From: Combretum micranthum
Taxonomy: Eukaryota > Streptophyta > Magnoliopsida > Myrtales > Combretaceae
Assembly: GCA_024138025.1 (NCBI GenBank)
Contig: JAMXBD010001212.1
Span: forward strand, 124,001 to 188,000
Length of the DNA stretch: 64,000 nucleotides
Direction of reading: 5' to 3'
Below the pieces are notes generated by a model. That model was not told the origin of the DNA. It was given only the letters and a program-made list of their open reading frames with translations, and did not search any database. A program made the translations under genes and the position numbers. Shown here in pieces: positions 1 through 13,075 of this stretch. How positions within the stretch are numbered: position 1 is the stretch's first letter; every line of letters starts with the position of its first letter.

Positions 1-386
1 TTCTCTCCTTCCTTCAAAATCAACAATCAAAACATCAAGAAAACATAGGGTTTTTGGATCTTTCTTCCCAATGCATGAACATCTTTAACACCGACAACAC
101 AATTTAGAGAAAATGACCTACATAGATTACCAAAAGATTGAAAAAAAAGGAAACTTACCTAGATCTCCTAACTTATGTTGTTCCTTGAAAAGAGATACTA
201 GAGAGAAAGAGAGAGATTTCTAAGGTTTGGTTATTATGAAATTATTGCAAAGAGAGATGTGTATGTTTATAGGTGGAGGGTTTTATTATCATTATCAAAG
301 ACTTAATTAGGAGTGACAATTACCCCTATTAATAACTGATGAAATTATGCTCTTTACCCTTTATTTTTATTTTATATTATATTTCA
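1..386 (-). mobile_element. 3' LTR (partial) of a minus-strand LTR retrotransposon
   Basis: This segment is a direct repeat of the outer part of 5720-6105, with long shared blocks around the ATCTTTCTTCCCAATGCA region, AGATCTCCTAACTT and GACTTAATTAGGAGTGACAA. Read on the minus strand the LTR begins at 386 with TGAAATATAA, directly after a purine run ending AAAAGGAG (397-387), which fits a polypurine tract. A TATAAAC box lies near 265-275 (minus) and a GTAAGT donor-like site follows near 160. The rest of the LTR lies outside the window. The repeat pairing is seen directly; strand and LTR identity follow from the primer site at 4121. Confidence 0.75.
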
Positions 387-3300
387 CTCCTTTTAAAAAG
401 AAACTTTCATCCTCAAAAGTTACTTGAATCACTGTAACTCTTTTAATCCATGACTTTACCTTAGCATCTAAGTTTTTTTTTTTAACTCAATTATTCCTTA
501 TACCTTATGCACCAATATCCATAACCTATTCTTTCACTTATTCACATGATTATACCTGTCAGCTAGAATTAATTCAGTTGACTTCTTCATAACTCCTAAC
601 TTTTAGTGCTTAGATCACGTTTACTTTCTCCACAACTACATGACATACCTCAAGAATATTAGTTCCACTTATTAGCAATGCTCATCATGAAATTTGTCTC
701 TATTTATTATCTTTTCCATTGAAAACCTCCTTTGCACATAATATCCAAATCAATTCCCGAACAGCATTTTGAAAATTGAAAACCTTACAACTATAATTTC
801 TACCCTAAATTCCAAAGGTCAAACCTTACATTGGCTTGGAGCTTCAAAATGTTATCGTGTCACTTGCACTTCCATTGATTCAACTTAGTTTTACCACTAT
901 TGTTCTATATTAGATTTAATTTATGTCATTCATGTATCATTCATCTAATTCAAAACAATCATTAACTAACTATATCGCTTCCAACACGCTTTCTCAGCTC
1001 CTAAAATCTTTCCTTTAAATTCGCCATCAATATAAGGATGAGAACTATTAATTCACACTTGTGGCCTTAGGTAAATCTTTCAAAATTATTAAAATGATTT
1101 CTAACCCTTTTTTTGACATGATTATCTCTAGTGTGTTCCAATGTTTCGTCAATATCTAGTTTCCTAATGCACTTTGTCTATATAATCTTCACCCTACAAA
1201 TCCATCTATTTCCTCAATAGTATGTGATTATTCTCCACATTGATTTAATATCCTTCTACTCCTTTTCAATTTGTTTCTCAACAAAAGATCTTCTTTTGAT
1301 TGTACACTTACACCTCTTTAACTCATAAACCAACCATTACATCATTCAAAATAACTATATGATGCACTTTAGGAATATCGGTCCGACCCATTAGTAGTGT
1401 CTAGTTATTATACCTTACCTCTAATTATTGCCATTTCCATTGAAACTTCTTTAGCACACCTCCTGACAATTCCTCATAAAACAATTAAAGGCTGAAAATT
1501 TTGGAATTCATAATCTTCAACCTTAACTTTAAAGATATAAACCTTATATTGGTTTGTTGTTTTAGGTGATATTATAGTGTCTATACTTTTATTTGTCTAA
1601 TATAGTGTTACACCTATTGTCAAACACCATGATTAATCTATAACTTTCATTTATTATCTGTGCTATTCCAATCGTATTCCATAGCTTGTAATGCTACCTT
1701 CTATAAGAATTGATATATATAGTCTCATATAAACTCTTATAAGAATTATCCCAAACTCCGTATCAAATATTAGTTTGGTCATCATTGTTGCATGCCGTTC
1801 TTAGATTTCTCATACCTTGCAAATCACTAAGATCATATCTTATTCTTGCAATTGTTGTTCCATATGTACCTTCATATCTTTTATAAGATTCAACTATTCT
1901 CTTGTTTATATTGGTTATCCCCAAATTCTTTCTATTTACTCTTCAATAATGGTTCCTCTCACTTTAACTTCATGTTGATGATTTCATTTCTATTAAGTTA
2001 GCAGTCACATTGTACATTATTAGCCCTGTATTAAGATTTCCATGCCTCGTAATCATGTCACTAATTCTTTCTATTCCACTCTAGCCATCCATCTTTTACT
2101 TTGTAAAATTTTGCTTACTAAAGATCTTTACAAACTTCATCTTCCTTTAATAGCTCTTGTTGTTTTACCCTTATGTTGCTATCTATTCCCTTACACTTCT
2201 GGCCATTCATCATCATACTATTACAGGCCATTTCAAATCTCTCCACAAGTTATATTAAATTATCTTTCAACAATAACAGTGGAATTTTTTGCACCTTTAC
2301 ACTTACCAACAACCTTTAGTTTAGTAACCAAAATCTTTCTTAGCTTCCTTTATAGTCATTGTTGATACACTTCATTAAGGAAAAATAATTATTATACTTA
2401 TAAATTATTGTATTCCTATAGTTGTTATGCTCCTAGGTCATCAAATAAAAAAGATTTCTATCGTTATTATTGTTAGTTTTGCACACATAGTCAAATTGGT
2501 GATATTCGAAACTTGATTTTTTTCTCTTGTCAACTAGTTTATAGTTCCTATGTTCATTTGTTAGTTCTTATGTCTAATAAAATTTGGTAGGTATGCAGTT
2601 CATTTGTTGCTTATATATGTATATATTGGCCCTATACCTTTTTGACACATTGTGTTCCTTTATGATTGTTGTCTTTCTTTAATGTTGTTATTGTAATTAT
2701 TGTTAAGAAAGTGTAGTTTACATATCTTAAGACTATTTTATATTGTATGTGGTATGTTACTTATCACCTTGTATTGTTATATTCATTTATAATCATATGT
2801 TAATTGCCATCATTCACTTTATTATGTAGTATATACACAATTATCTTCATTTAAAATTTTATACCATAATTTTTATGAATTGGCAGACAATTACTAATAT
2901 AAAACCAAATCGATTGAAATCAATTGAGGAAAGACTCAACTCAGAAAACAAGACTTTCATAACTTGACTTGACATGACAAAACTCAATACCACACGATAA
3001 CACTTAGCATGGGAATACCTTAACATGGCAACGCTTGACACAAATAAGTATTTGATACATAAACCAAACTATACAAAGAATATGTATCGTTAGCCCAATC
3101 TCTAGTGTTCTGGCTTAACATATTATAAACATTAATTTTTTTTTTGTTTTCTCACTTAACTCATAATTATTGCTATTTATTCATGAATTGATAATTTTTC
3201 ATTATTAAAAATGTCACTATTATTTATGGGAATTTTAATGGAATAATTTTGTGGTTTTTTTCCATAATAATTTTGTAGTTCGGATTCCTTTTAATTAAAA

Positions 3301-4120
3301 ATTATGGTTTTTATGTATTACATTTTGGTTTTTGTGATTGTATTGCTCCTTATTGTATTTGTAAGATATCATGACAAAATAGTTTACACTTCATCGGTAG
3401 AAAGTCCATCTTATTATTTAAAGGCTTTTATATTTCTATGAGTCTTCGTAGAGATGTGTGTTGACTAATGCATTTGGTGTCTTAGCCAACATATGGGCTT
3501 TTTTGTTCACCACCCTATCCTTTTGACTTTGGGGGTTATATTAAGATCAATTTAAATATTGAATCCAAATTTTTCTTTTCTTCTAGTATATCTTATGGGA
3601 TTCAGTCATTCACCTGCTTACGTCACTATTTTATTTGCTTACATTTACGTTGTCATCATTGTTTGTTTATATTTTGTTAAGTTGTATACATATATAAGTT
3701 CTCATATAATGCTATAAGTGTCTTAGCATTTAAATGTAATACAGAGACATCTTTTGGGATATATAATTCACTTTCAATGTTTAATTGAGTTTAAAGTTTT
3801 TTTTTAATAATTACTCTTTTACATATTTTATGGGCAACAACTAAAGTGAAAAGAAAATAACAAAAGTTAGTGTAATATATTAAAATAGATGTTGAAATGT
3901 AATAGCACAAGCATTATATATATATATAATATATATATATAATCATTAAATAAAAAATAAACAACATGAATTATTTATGGATAGAAAATAAGGTTAGGAA
4001 TCATGAAGGGGAACGACTATAGCTTTCACTTACTACTAACAATCCTATAATCTACCCACTCTCATCATCTCATCATCCTACAGTTCATCTTCCTAAGTTT
4101 GGTAAGGATTTTGTACCTAT
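387..4120 (-). mobile_element. Interior of decayed, non-autonomous LTR retrotransposon
   Basis: The 3.7 kb between the two LTR copies contains no open frame with recognisable gag, protease, reverse transcriptase or integrase. The few ORFs of 60-107 codons show no domain I know. The part at about 690-1600 contains a diverged duplication with a period near 715 bases: compare 713-850 with 1432-1570, both with TTTCCATTGAAA and ACCTTAYATTGGYTTG. A TA-rich tract sits at 3915-3942. The element is either a large non-coding derivative or an old, heavily mutated copy; the sequence cannot separate these. Confidence 0.6.
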
Positions 4121-4132
4121 GCTCTGATACCA
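4121..4132 (-). other. Primer-binding site, initiator Met tRNA type
   Basis: On the minus strand this reads TGGTATCAGAGC, the standard plant retrotransposon primer-binding site complementary to the 3' end of initiator methionine tRNA. It lies immediately inside the 5' LTR, which fixes the element orientation as minus. There is a gap of a few bases between this site and the probable LTR end near 4140. Confidence 0.8.
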
Positions 4133-4139
4133 CATAAGT

Positions 4140-6105
4140 TATAATGCCCTAAACTTAGTGTGCTATTAGCTCAGCATCTGTCATCATAAGATGGTGACAT
4201 GCAAAGGCTTAGAAATTTGTTAATATCCTTAAATAGCATTTAATAACTCCAACTTACATTAAATAGATAAGCTCATTAAATTTTCATAATTTCAAAATAA
4301 AAACTTCAAAAGAAGCTATAGCCATTTTCATACCTATCCTAATAGAAAATCAAATTTACTCTATTACAAAAGATTTAAAATACTAAACTTTGTGTCTTAA
4401 AGAAGGGTCATCAAACTTCAAATAAAATTTTCATTTAATAAGAATTATGTTGGAAAGTTTGGTCTACTATCGTTATCCCCATAATCCACAAAGACATTAT
4501 ACTCTAATAAGTCGTACAATAAAAGCTCTTCACCTATTCTTGAAAAAGATTAAAAAAGAATGAGTCGAAGCCCAGTGCACCAAAATCGCAAGCACATACG
4601 CATGAACAATCATAACACACATTCACATGCAATATGACATTAATGTAATAGCCATATTTTCATTATTTGTAACTTCAAGCATCGATTAACACAACCTAGG
4701 GTTATTCGCACCTAACCGTAAACTCAGAGTAACTCACATCTCCATAGAAAACATATATAGATACTTATATATATTGAGAACATGTATACTTATTAGTGTT
4801 GGGTACTCATTAACACCCTGGATACCATACTCATACTACCCTTAGTTTACCAGAATCCACTCTGTGTATAACTCCACTCGAAATAACGATACACACAAAT
4901 TATTAGGACTTCATCCTAGTAACACCAGTACTCCTAGTCTACTAGACCTACCCAAGCACAAGTAGTAAACATTTAATGCCATATTTTATTTAGATCATTT
5001 TAGATACTAATACCTAGTACGTACAAACAACAAACAAAGCAACAACATACATGATATGATGTCTAAATAGATAACCCTTGATACTAGGAACACCTGATCA
5101 CATATAGCAATACCAATCTTAATATATTATTTTTTTCATGGAATAATACATACTCCTAAGGTTATCTAGATTCTTAAGTCATTAAGAACTACTACTTTCC
5201 CATGTATAGATATAACATCTTGTAATGGTTTAGGTGTATTTGATACTAAGCCAACGTTAAGTGTTTAGGAAGATCATTAAAAGGAGTAAAAATATGGTTA
5301 TAATGTCATCCTATTGGTTAAACCCATGATGGAAGGTGTGATTGGCTCGAGAGAACAAGAAGATATCATTAATCTCATGTCATGCCCATGATGGGGGCAT
5401 GACAGCCATTACATCCTTTATCACTACTAAGGATGGCAAAATATCTCACATCCGAGGAGATTATGGCTGTGACCCCTGCTCGTACCCCCTCGCTCTAAAA
5501 CATGAAATTCTCCTAAAAACTTGTCTCATTGATTACTATCCAAGAAAAAACAAAATTCCCAAAATCAAATTTTAACAACATATGACTACTTAAATTAATG
5601 TTCTTGAAATTAATCTCCTAAAGTATGTTTGCCTTGATTCTTGAATAGATAAAACTCCAAAAACATAATTAACGACATAACCAGTTCTCTAATCAATCTA
5701 CTTGAAAATAATCTCTTGTTCTCTCCTTCCTTCACAAATCAACGATTAAAACAACTAATAAGAAAACTTAGGTTTTTGGATCTTTCTTCCCAATGCACAA
5801 ACACCTTTAATACCGATGAACACAATTTAGAGATGACCTCTCTAAAATTATCAAAAGATTGAAAAAAGGGAAACTTATCTAGATCTCCTAACTTGCATTG
5901 CTCCTTGAAAGTGATACTAGAGAGAGAGAGTTTTAGGGTTTGGTTCTTATAAAACCAGTGCTAAGAGAGATATATATGCTATTAGGTGGGAAGGGTTTAT
6001 TATCATTAATATAAAGACTTAATTAGGAGTGACAATTGCCCCTATTAACAACTAAGAAATTACACGCTTTGTCCTTCGTTATGATATGTTTTATTTTATA
6101 TTTCA
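4140..6105 (-). mobile_element. 5' LTR, about 2 kb
   Basis: The minus-strand start at 6105 reads TGAAATATAA, matching the start of the other LTR at 386. The internal end near 4140 is approximate because no clean CA end is visible. The flanking five bases outside are CTCCA (6106-6110); the partner duplication lies beyond the window start. Like the three solo LTRs further right, it carries a box resembling GTGCACTGGGC, a pyrimidine-rich stretch, an AG and a short reading frame (4447-4533) near its 3' end. Length and layout suggest the same broad family as those solo LTRs. Confidence 0.7.
4447..4533 (-). other. Exon-like short reading frame in the LTR (diverged copy)
   Basis: Read on the minus strand, an AG acceptor ends at 4534 and is followed by GT then 28 codons (start EELLLYDLLEY) and TAA. 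Its position and first residues resemble the acidic frames at 33865-33941, 34826-34905 and 23649-23728, with the shared pattern E-x-L-x-Y-D-x-L-x-Y. The second half does not match the others. Function is unknown. Confidence 0.35.
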
Positions 6106-8536
6106 CTCCAACTATTTCATACATAACACATAAGGATAATGATACAAGAAGTCGCCTCGTCTACCCCTCTTGAGGGAGTGAATACTTAAAAGAACCCATT
6201 CCATCCAATTCTCATAGAATACCATAGTACTATCCACCGAAGAGAACAGGAAGCCAGCAAGAATGAGAGTGTTTCAATTAGAACTCCAATGGAAGTATTT
6301 TCTAAGTCCATCTTGATTGCCATTCATCCCTTCTTGCCTTTTTTGCCTCTCTGGAATGCATTACCTCTTGAACTATCACTCTGTTATCCGTTATTTTTCT
6401 ACCAGGGTCAAAGCTAAACTGTTTAAGACTAACTAAATCATCCATGATAAGTTGTTCAACCAATTAGCTATTAATTTTGAGATAATTTTACGTTGTTTTT
6501 AATTGTCTACCTCAAATGTTTTACCACTAGTCAATTAAGTACACTTAGTTGATGATTAACTTACTTCATTATGTATTAATTGCAATATATACATATATAA
6601 ATAAGAATATTCAAAATAAGAAGCTGGAACCATGAACATTTTTCATAAAGCTCTCGGATCAACCCACTTTTTTTTTCCCCTATAAAGAGAGAGATATGAT
6701 GATGATGGCGTATAATACAGGAGCAGGGTGAATCAAGAATTGGACGACGGGGTTGCGTGTAAGAAGCAACTTATTTGATTAAGAATGCCGTGATAAGTAG
6801 AAGTTTCATTAGCCCTAGTGTTGGTTAAGAGGAGAGCAGGCTGAGTACCAATGCAGATTTATGATTCCCTATCTTTGGAAATACTTTCACTTCTTCGTCA
6901 GTGATCCATCCCCCTTGTTTTATGGTAGATTTTTTTTTACCTGACATGACCTCTCTTTAGGTCCTGTGCCCTACTAGGGTTTTATCTATCTTTCTTATAT
7001 TATTACTATTTTTTTATTTCTTTTATTGAGATGAGAAAGAATAAATAAGGCCAATTGTACAAATACATAATATAATATATATATTAATAAAGGACTTATT
7101 TAAAATATTTTTATTAGCATTTTATCTATATCTAATTTATATTTATTTGAAATTTGGTGTTTAAAATACTATATCATTTATATTTTATCTATTTCTATTT
7201 TACTATTATGATAAAAATAATGATTGAGGTGCAAAATTGGGATGCGAAAATTTGGATACTTTTAAGAGAGACTTTTAAAAAACATATCTTTACGGATTGG
7301 AAAAGTATTATTGGCAATTCGGCTTGTTTACAATAATTTTGAGTATTTAATTTCAAAAGAAGAGTATATGTACTTTTATCTATACTTTTTTCTTATATGT
7401 TTCTTACCAAATACGTTTACTTAAATGGATATTGAAACTATATATGAAAATAAAATGAATTAAACTGATCCAAATTTTGTTTGTAAATAATCACCCTTAG
7501 CAAATTAAAGGTAATAATTCTGGCAAAAAAAAAAAAATAAAAAGGTAATAATATGTATACTCTTGTGAAGAATTTATAACAGGACTACCATCCGCTGTCG
7601 TGCTCTCCATAAAATCAAAACCTTAACCTTCCTCATTTATGATTTTCCCCCCTCTTTATAGTCCTATGAAGTAAGAACTGAGAAGGTGGACTATGTCACA
7701 ATAAGTTGGAAATGAAATAGGGTAGAGCCGCCCTTTATCATAGCATGTACAGTACCTCGTCGGGGCGGCTTCTTATAATGCAAAGAAACGCGTCAACCTG
7801 AATTCTTTTACTAATTTAACTTTCAAATTCCTTGCAATTTTAGTTAGTGGTTGATGTAGTGGACAGATAGCAAATAATTATTTGGAGAAATGGCATAGGA
7901 TTTGACGATGGCAGTTTCGTAATTTTGGAGAGTTTTGGATTTTGACCAAGCGAGACCATATTCTGAAGGGAAACGATCCAACGAGTAGAACTCACCAGCT
8001 TCGCTCGTGACCCAAGCCGGATTTCGGTCAAATTCCTTCGTTTAGGCCGTCAAAACCGCGTTTTTACTATTTTTAGTAACTTTTCTTTATGATATATCTT
8101 TTCATAGGATAATCTTTTTTATATGCCGTCTGTGGCATTAATCTCGTCCGTTCATTTATTTTCGCCCTAGGTATTATTTAGATAGGTTTCCTTTTTTGGT
8201 AAAAAAACATATTATATATTCTAGGGTTACAGAAGGGACAAGGCAGATTGTTTTTTTGAATGAAATTTCATTGAGAGTGTTCTCTCTTTTCCAAAATTCA
8301 TCATCTTCGAGTAGATTTCGATTTTTGATGCCAAATATCAAGGTATTTTTAGAATCAATTGATATTTGAAGATCACAAGCCGGTTATTCGTGCGCAAATC
8401 AATGTCTTGCGATTGTTTCCCTTTTACCTCCGCTGCGTCAGTGGTGGAAAGTGAAGCGAAGAAGTTCCACAAGATCTTAAAGCCTGAAATCGCATAGTGG
8501 CTTTTGATCACTTTCTTATATCATCATAGTCCACAT

Positions 8537-8540
<4 letters not shown>
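6106..8540. other. Intergenic DNA without a supported gene
   Basis: I see no supported gene here. A TATA-like CTATAAAG at about 6680 is followed only by a tiny ORF. A short open frame at 8402-8497 (+, 31 codons plus stop, begins MSCDCFPF and ends ILKPEIA) has coding-like composition but matches no family I recognise; it could be a gene fragment. ORFs at 7154-7336 (+) and 7840-8031 (-) have no recognisable content. Confidence 0.4.

Positions 8541-8594
<54 letters not shown>
8541..8594. repeat. (TAA)n microsatellite
   Basis: An uninterrupted run of about 18 TAA units is seen directly. Confidence 0.95.
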
Positions 8595-8595
<1 letters not shown>

Positions 8596-8934
8596 GAATA
8601 AATATAATCAGAGTATTTTAGAGACATTTGTCAAGAACTATGAATAAAAAAAAATTGTTTTAGAGAAAATTAAATAGTCTTACCATTTCTTTTAATAGGA
8701 GTGATAAAATCAATTCAAATTCATATCTGACCATTGTAATTATTAAAGATAACCGACTGATCTGCGAAAATTACCATCTTTTAAAGTAGTTGCAATATTT
8801 CAGTCACAAATTTCACATAATTTTTATCCACAGGTTGCATGTGTTAAATATCATGTGCAATTCAAGGATTAGATGAATCGAGCAACACGATGCAATAAAC
8901 AAAGAGTATAAGATATTAAGATGGGGTAAAAAAG

Positions 8935-9175
8935 CAAGCGCATGATGATTTATGTGAAAATCTTTGATAATTTTGCGATGAAAAACCAGGCAGAGCAAAA
9001 CAACAAAATTCACCTAGTTCCAAATTTTGTTTTGGCATGATATTCACTCCCTCTTCAACGTATAAAATTATTACAACAAATGATGATTTATATGAAAAAC
9101 CTTAGATTAACTTGAGATGAAAAACCATACGAAACATAGTAGCAAAATTCACCTATTATCAAATTGTGCTAATGT
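8935..9175. repeat. Diverged two-copy tandem repeat, period near 138 bases
   Basis: Two successive segments starting near 8943 and 9081 share GATGATTTATRTGAAAA, GATGAAAAACCA and CAAAATTCACCTA in the same order. It may be a remnant of a retroelement. No ORF spans it. The stretches 8595-8934 and 9176-9790 hold nothing I can name. Confidence 0.5.
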
Positions 9176-9790
9176 ATAATGTGGACTCTCTCATCAACAT
9201 AAACTAGGAAATGAGAAAATGACAAATCGCATGTGATAGCCACAACATTATTATCATCCCTAGTGGACCAACCCTAACTACGGTCTAAAGGCTCCTACCG
9301 TTGCTTCTCCTTTTAATTATGGGCAAACTAAACTTTTGAATTTTGACCAAGTTCAGGATTATACACCCTCCAAATTTTACCATATCACAAAAGTACTGTC
9401 CATACACCATCATCTTACTTGGCATTCACACAAACAATAAATCCTTGCTGTACTCTTATCAACATACCAATTAACTTACCATTTAATATGAATCCCTAAT
9501 TTGAGGATATGTGCCTACCTTTTGTAAAATCGTACTAATTATATAATTCTTAGTAAGATAGTTAAAAAGTCTCATCATAATTGAATTCTTTCATTTATTA
9601 ATATCATTATACTATTAATCAAGCCAACTATCCTCATTCACATAAACATTTAAATTTGTCTTTAGAAACTTATTTCTAACCAATAGCTTGGTAGATCAAT
9701 AATTGTGAAACGTTTTTACATCTACTAGGGCCTTGAGTTTTAGATTCATACAATATCTCGCCAATATACAAATGCACAATAGCCACCAAA

Positions 9791-9828
9791 TATATATGTG
9801 TATGTGTGTGTGTATATATATATATATG
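9791..9828. repeat. Compound (TG)n/(TA)n microsatellite
   Basis: A simple alternating purine-pyrimidine tract. The stretch from here to 11533 contains several poly-A/poly-T runs (10441-10452, 10690-10707, 10781-10797) and no supported gene. Confidence 0.9.
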
Positions 9829-11533
9829 AGGTTCAAACAAAAAGGATAAAAATAACACATCATTGATGATGAGAAGGCAATCATCCATGGATAACAGGCT
9901 GGAAAAAGGGATGGATTATTGTACAAACAGAAGAAAAAGAAGATATACATTAGGAGGAAGACTTGCTGGTCTTGAGCCTTTAGCAAGTTTATAAAATGAG
10001 CTTACTTTATTTTATCCATCAATTCATCCAAAGATCTGACTATTGTTATTAAGTCCAAGTTTCTATAAACAACCAGTCATTCCTTGCCATTTGACAAAAT
10101 TTATTATAAATTGATAAAACAATATTCCATTATAAAATCTTTGCTCTAAAATCAAACAATCAGTCAACTAAATCTCAATCTCCACTAGTTAAGAACTACA
10201 AGATCAATGTTCAAGGTTCCCTTAGGCTTCTTTCTCTCACTTATCCTTTTGAAACACTAAAAATAATGTTGTTTCTTGTTGTTATTTTCTTCCAAGTCAT
10301 TCCACTGAGTGTTATTTATCCATCACTATTTTGGAGGCCACATATAACGTGAGACTCATGCGATACTTATGAGTCACATGCAGGCGAATTCTAAGTTCTA
10401 CAATGCTAAACTAATTCATATGAGAATTATTATTATTAATTTTTTTTTTTACGAGTGAATTATGCAAACCTCCTTTAACAAACTTTAAAAATTACACTGA
10501 CGCGATATTTTTCAAAAGACACTCATACCGGCTAAAAAGCTAATGCAGCTAATGACATGAAAATTTATCTTATTTAGGTCTTGAGGTGTTTCTAAATAAT
10601 ATATGTTTAATTGGAGAATATTTTCTGAAATTAAAAAGAAAAAGGAAAGTCTAATTACATCAAGGGATAAAGGGAAAAGAAAGGAAAATAGAATTAAAAA
10701 AAAAAAAGGAACATTGGTATGGTTAAAAATCAAAGGCCTCTTGTAAGTCTAATTTATCAAATATGCAAGAAATTATATTTCTTTTTTTTTTTTTTTAATT
10801 TTCAGAATTTTTCAATTTATTTTGAAAATAATTTTAATTAAATATATTATTTTAGCAACCTCAAATTTATATGTCATTTGCCACATTAACTTTTATCAGG
10901 CATAAATCCTAACCTGTAAAATTGTTGGGGTCCATATAGAATCCTGCAATTTACCCATTGTTTAATCATAATATTATAAGGCAAATCACCTAAATGATGT
11001 ATAAATAAACAAGACACCACCTCTAATCAACATAGGTCATATTATGTGCCATGCGGTAGTTATTTTGCTAATTTAACCCCTAATCTTCTGAAAAGTGTAA
11101 TTTTTACCACTTCTGTTCTATAGTTCAATCGCGATAACAATTCTAAAGGGCTTGAAATTCAGTGAATTAAAAGTTAAAGGTCTGAGTATTACTTAAAATG
11201 TCAATTCTGGAACTTTTAAAAAGTTAATGGGCACTTTCATATCTCTTCCGATAGTCCATTTTAAGGATCAAGCAAGCCTACATATTCTTGTCCGTTAATT
11301 ATCAATGAAATATAAGGGTGATTGTAAATTATATATTTCTATAAATATCATTGAACTCTTCTTATTAAAAATTTATCAATTTTGAATTATTGGATCCACA
11401 CCGTTGATGAATTTGTATAAGGGTAAATTTCTGGATATGCTATTTTTCGGGTGAAAGATATGTCAAATGTTTTTTAGAAAAAAAAGACACAATGACAAAT
11501 TGGAGAAAAAAATTACAAATCTACTATTAGTAT

Positions 11534-11769
11534 GTCACATATTGAAAATGTGACACAGAATTTACATAAATATTCTATTTCTAATATGCGATATAGCGAC
11601 CTACTTGGGCAAAACTTATAAAAATAGGTGCATCACATAACTAACATGTGATATAAGTTAATTGTGTATCGCATGTTGATCATGCGATATACATTTAATA
11701 ATTACATGACAATGCAATACTCGTGTAGTTTAAAAAAAAAGTTTGTATCGCACTTGAATAGTGCGATAC
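11534..11769. repeat. Cluster of four short perfect hairpins
   Basis: Four inverted repeats lie within 236 bases: GTCACAT/ATGTGAC (11534-11554), ATCACAT/ATGTGAT (11632-11652), ATCGCATG/CATGCGAT (11668-11688) and GTATCGCAC/GTGCGATAC (11745-11769). Stems are 7-9 bp with loops of 5-7 bases, and the stems resemble each other (ATCRCATG-like). They probably belong to a degenerate transposable element. Confidence 0.6.
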
Positions 11770-11929
11770 TGCGACACTATTCATATAACTTTTTTTTCAC
11801 AATTTGGTTTTGTGTAATTTTTTTTAAAAACTATATTATACATGTAATATTCTCCTCTTTTTCTTTTTTTTTTACTAAGGATATTTTATTCATTTAATGG
11901 TTAATTACAAAAATATGACCTATGTTTTG

Positions 11930-12280
11930 GTCAATTATAAACACATAACTTGTTTTAATTTTTTGTCAAATATGTAACATGAGTTTCATACAAATGTGTC
12001 ATTATAATTAATTACTATTATAAGGATAAGTGTCACAGTCTTATTGGACCAGAAAAATTAATTTAATAAAAAATCTCACTAAATAAAATTAAATAAATAA
12101 AATATTAAGAATTATTTTTTTAAAAAATAAGAAAATTGAAAAATGTAAAATTAATTTTTTATAACTAATAAAATATTAACATTTTTTATTCTAAAATTAT
12201 TAAATAATATTAACACTTTTGTATGAAACTCGGGTATCCTATTTGTCAAAAAAAAACCACAAATCATATATTTGCAACTC
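11930..12280. mobile_element. Fold-back MITE-like element
   Basis: The left arm (about 11936-11999) and right arm (about 12217-12277) are inverted copies of each other. Both contain GAGTTTCATACAAAWGTG in the proper orientation and a TTTTTGTCAAATA-like block. The centre is AT-rich with no ORF. The ends are not sharp and no target-site duplication was identified. From 12281 to 13067 I see poly-A followed by (GA)n (12351-12380), a short (CA)n near 12611 and (TA)n near 12735, but no gene. Confidence 0.5.
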
Positions 12281-13075
12281 AGTTGGTACGAGTATTTAGC
12301 GTCTTCTGAGAATATAATGAAAGAACATTAGGAGATATTTGTTCTAGCTTAAAAAAAAAAAAAAAAAAGAGAGAGAGAGAAAACTTTGATTATGGGCCTC
12401 GATCGCCATGAAGCTTTGTTGTTGTGTAATAAGCTAGCAGCATCCAATGCATTGAATCCTTTTTCGTTATTTCGTATCATCCAGTTTGCCGTGTCGTTTA
12501 TAACGCAATACTAATCTTCTATACACAAACCATTTATGATAAATACTGCGGGCAGGACAAACAAACGCCCTGCATGCACGTAAAGATTGTTATAAAGCTT
12601 TTATATCTTATACACACACACACACCTTGTCATACATAAGAAATATTCAACGTATGTCCTAATTTTTCATGCAAGATAGGTCAGACAAACTGTCTCAAAC
12701 TATGCCAATGCCACATTTAATACATACACATACATATATATATATATATATATTTTTTTTTTTCAGTGCTTAAATTTTATCAATTTATATAATTAATTAT
12801 ATAAAATTTAAGAGTGTGAATTTACTCTACTATCTTTTGATTTATTTATATTATATAGATAAGATAGTTAACTGTAAAAATAAGTAAAGTTCAGACAAAT
12901 GATTATTTAATTTGGTAAAGTTATGTAATGATTACAAAAATTGATAAATTTTAGATAATAAATTAAGACATTTAAATTTCAAATGATTAATCGTACGATA
13001 CGATAAAATTCATATCGAAACAGGTATTTACCCTTTACATATAATAATGCCAAGAATATAATACATGGCTCCAGT

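Noticed and set aside
11534..11769. CRISPR-like array
   Set aside because: The repeats are short palindromes of unequal sequence and spacing in a plant nuclear context; no spacers or cas genes.
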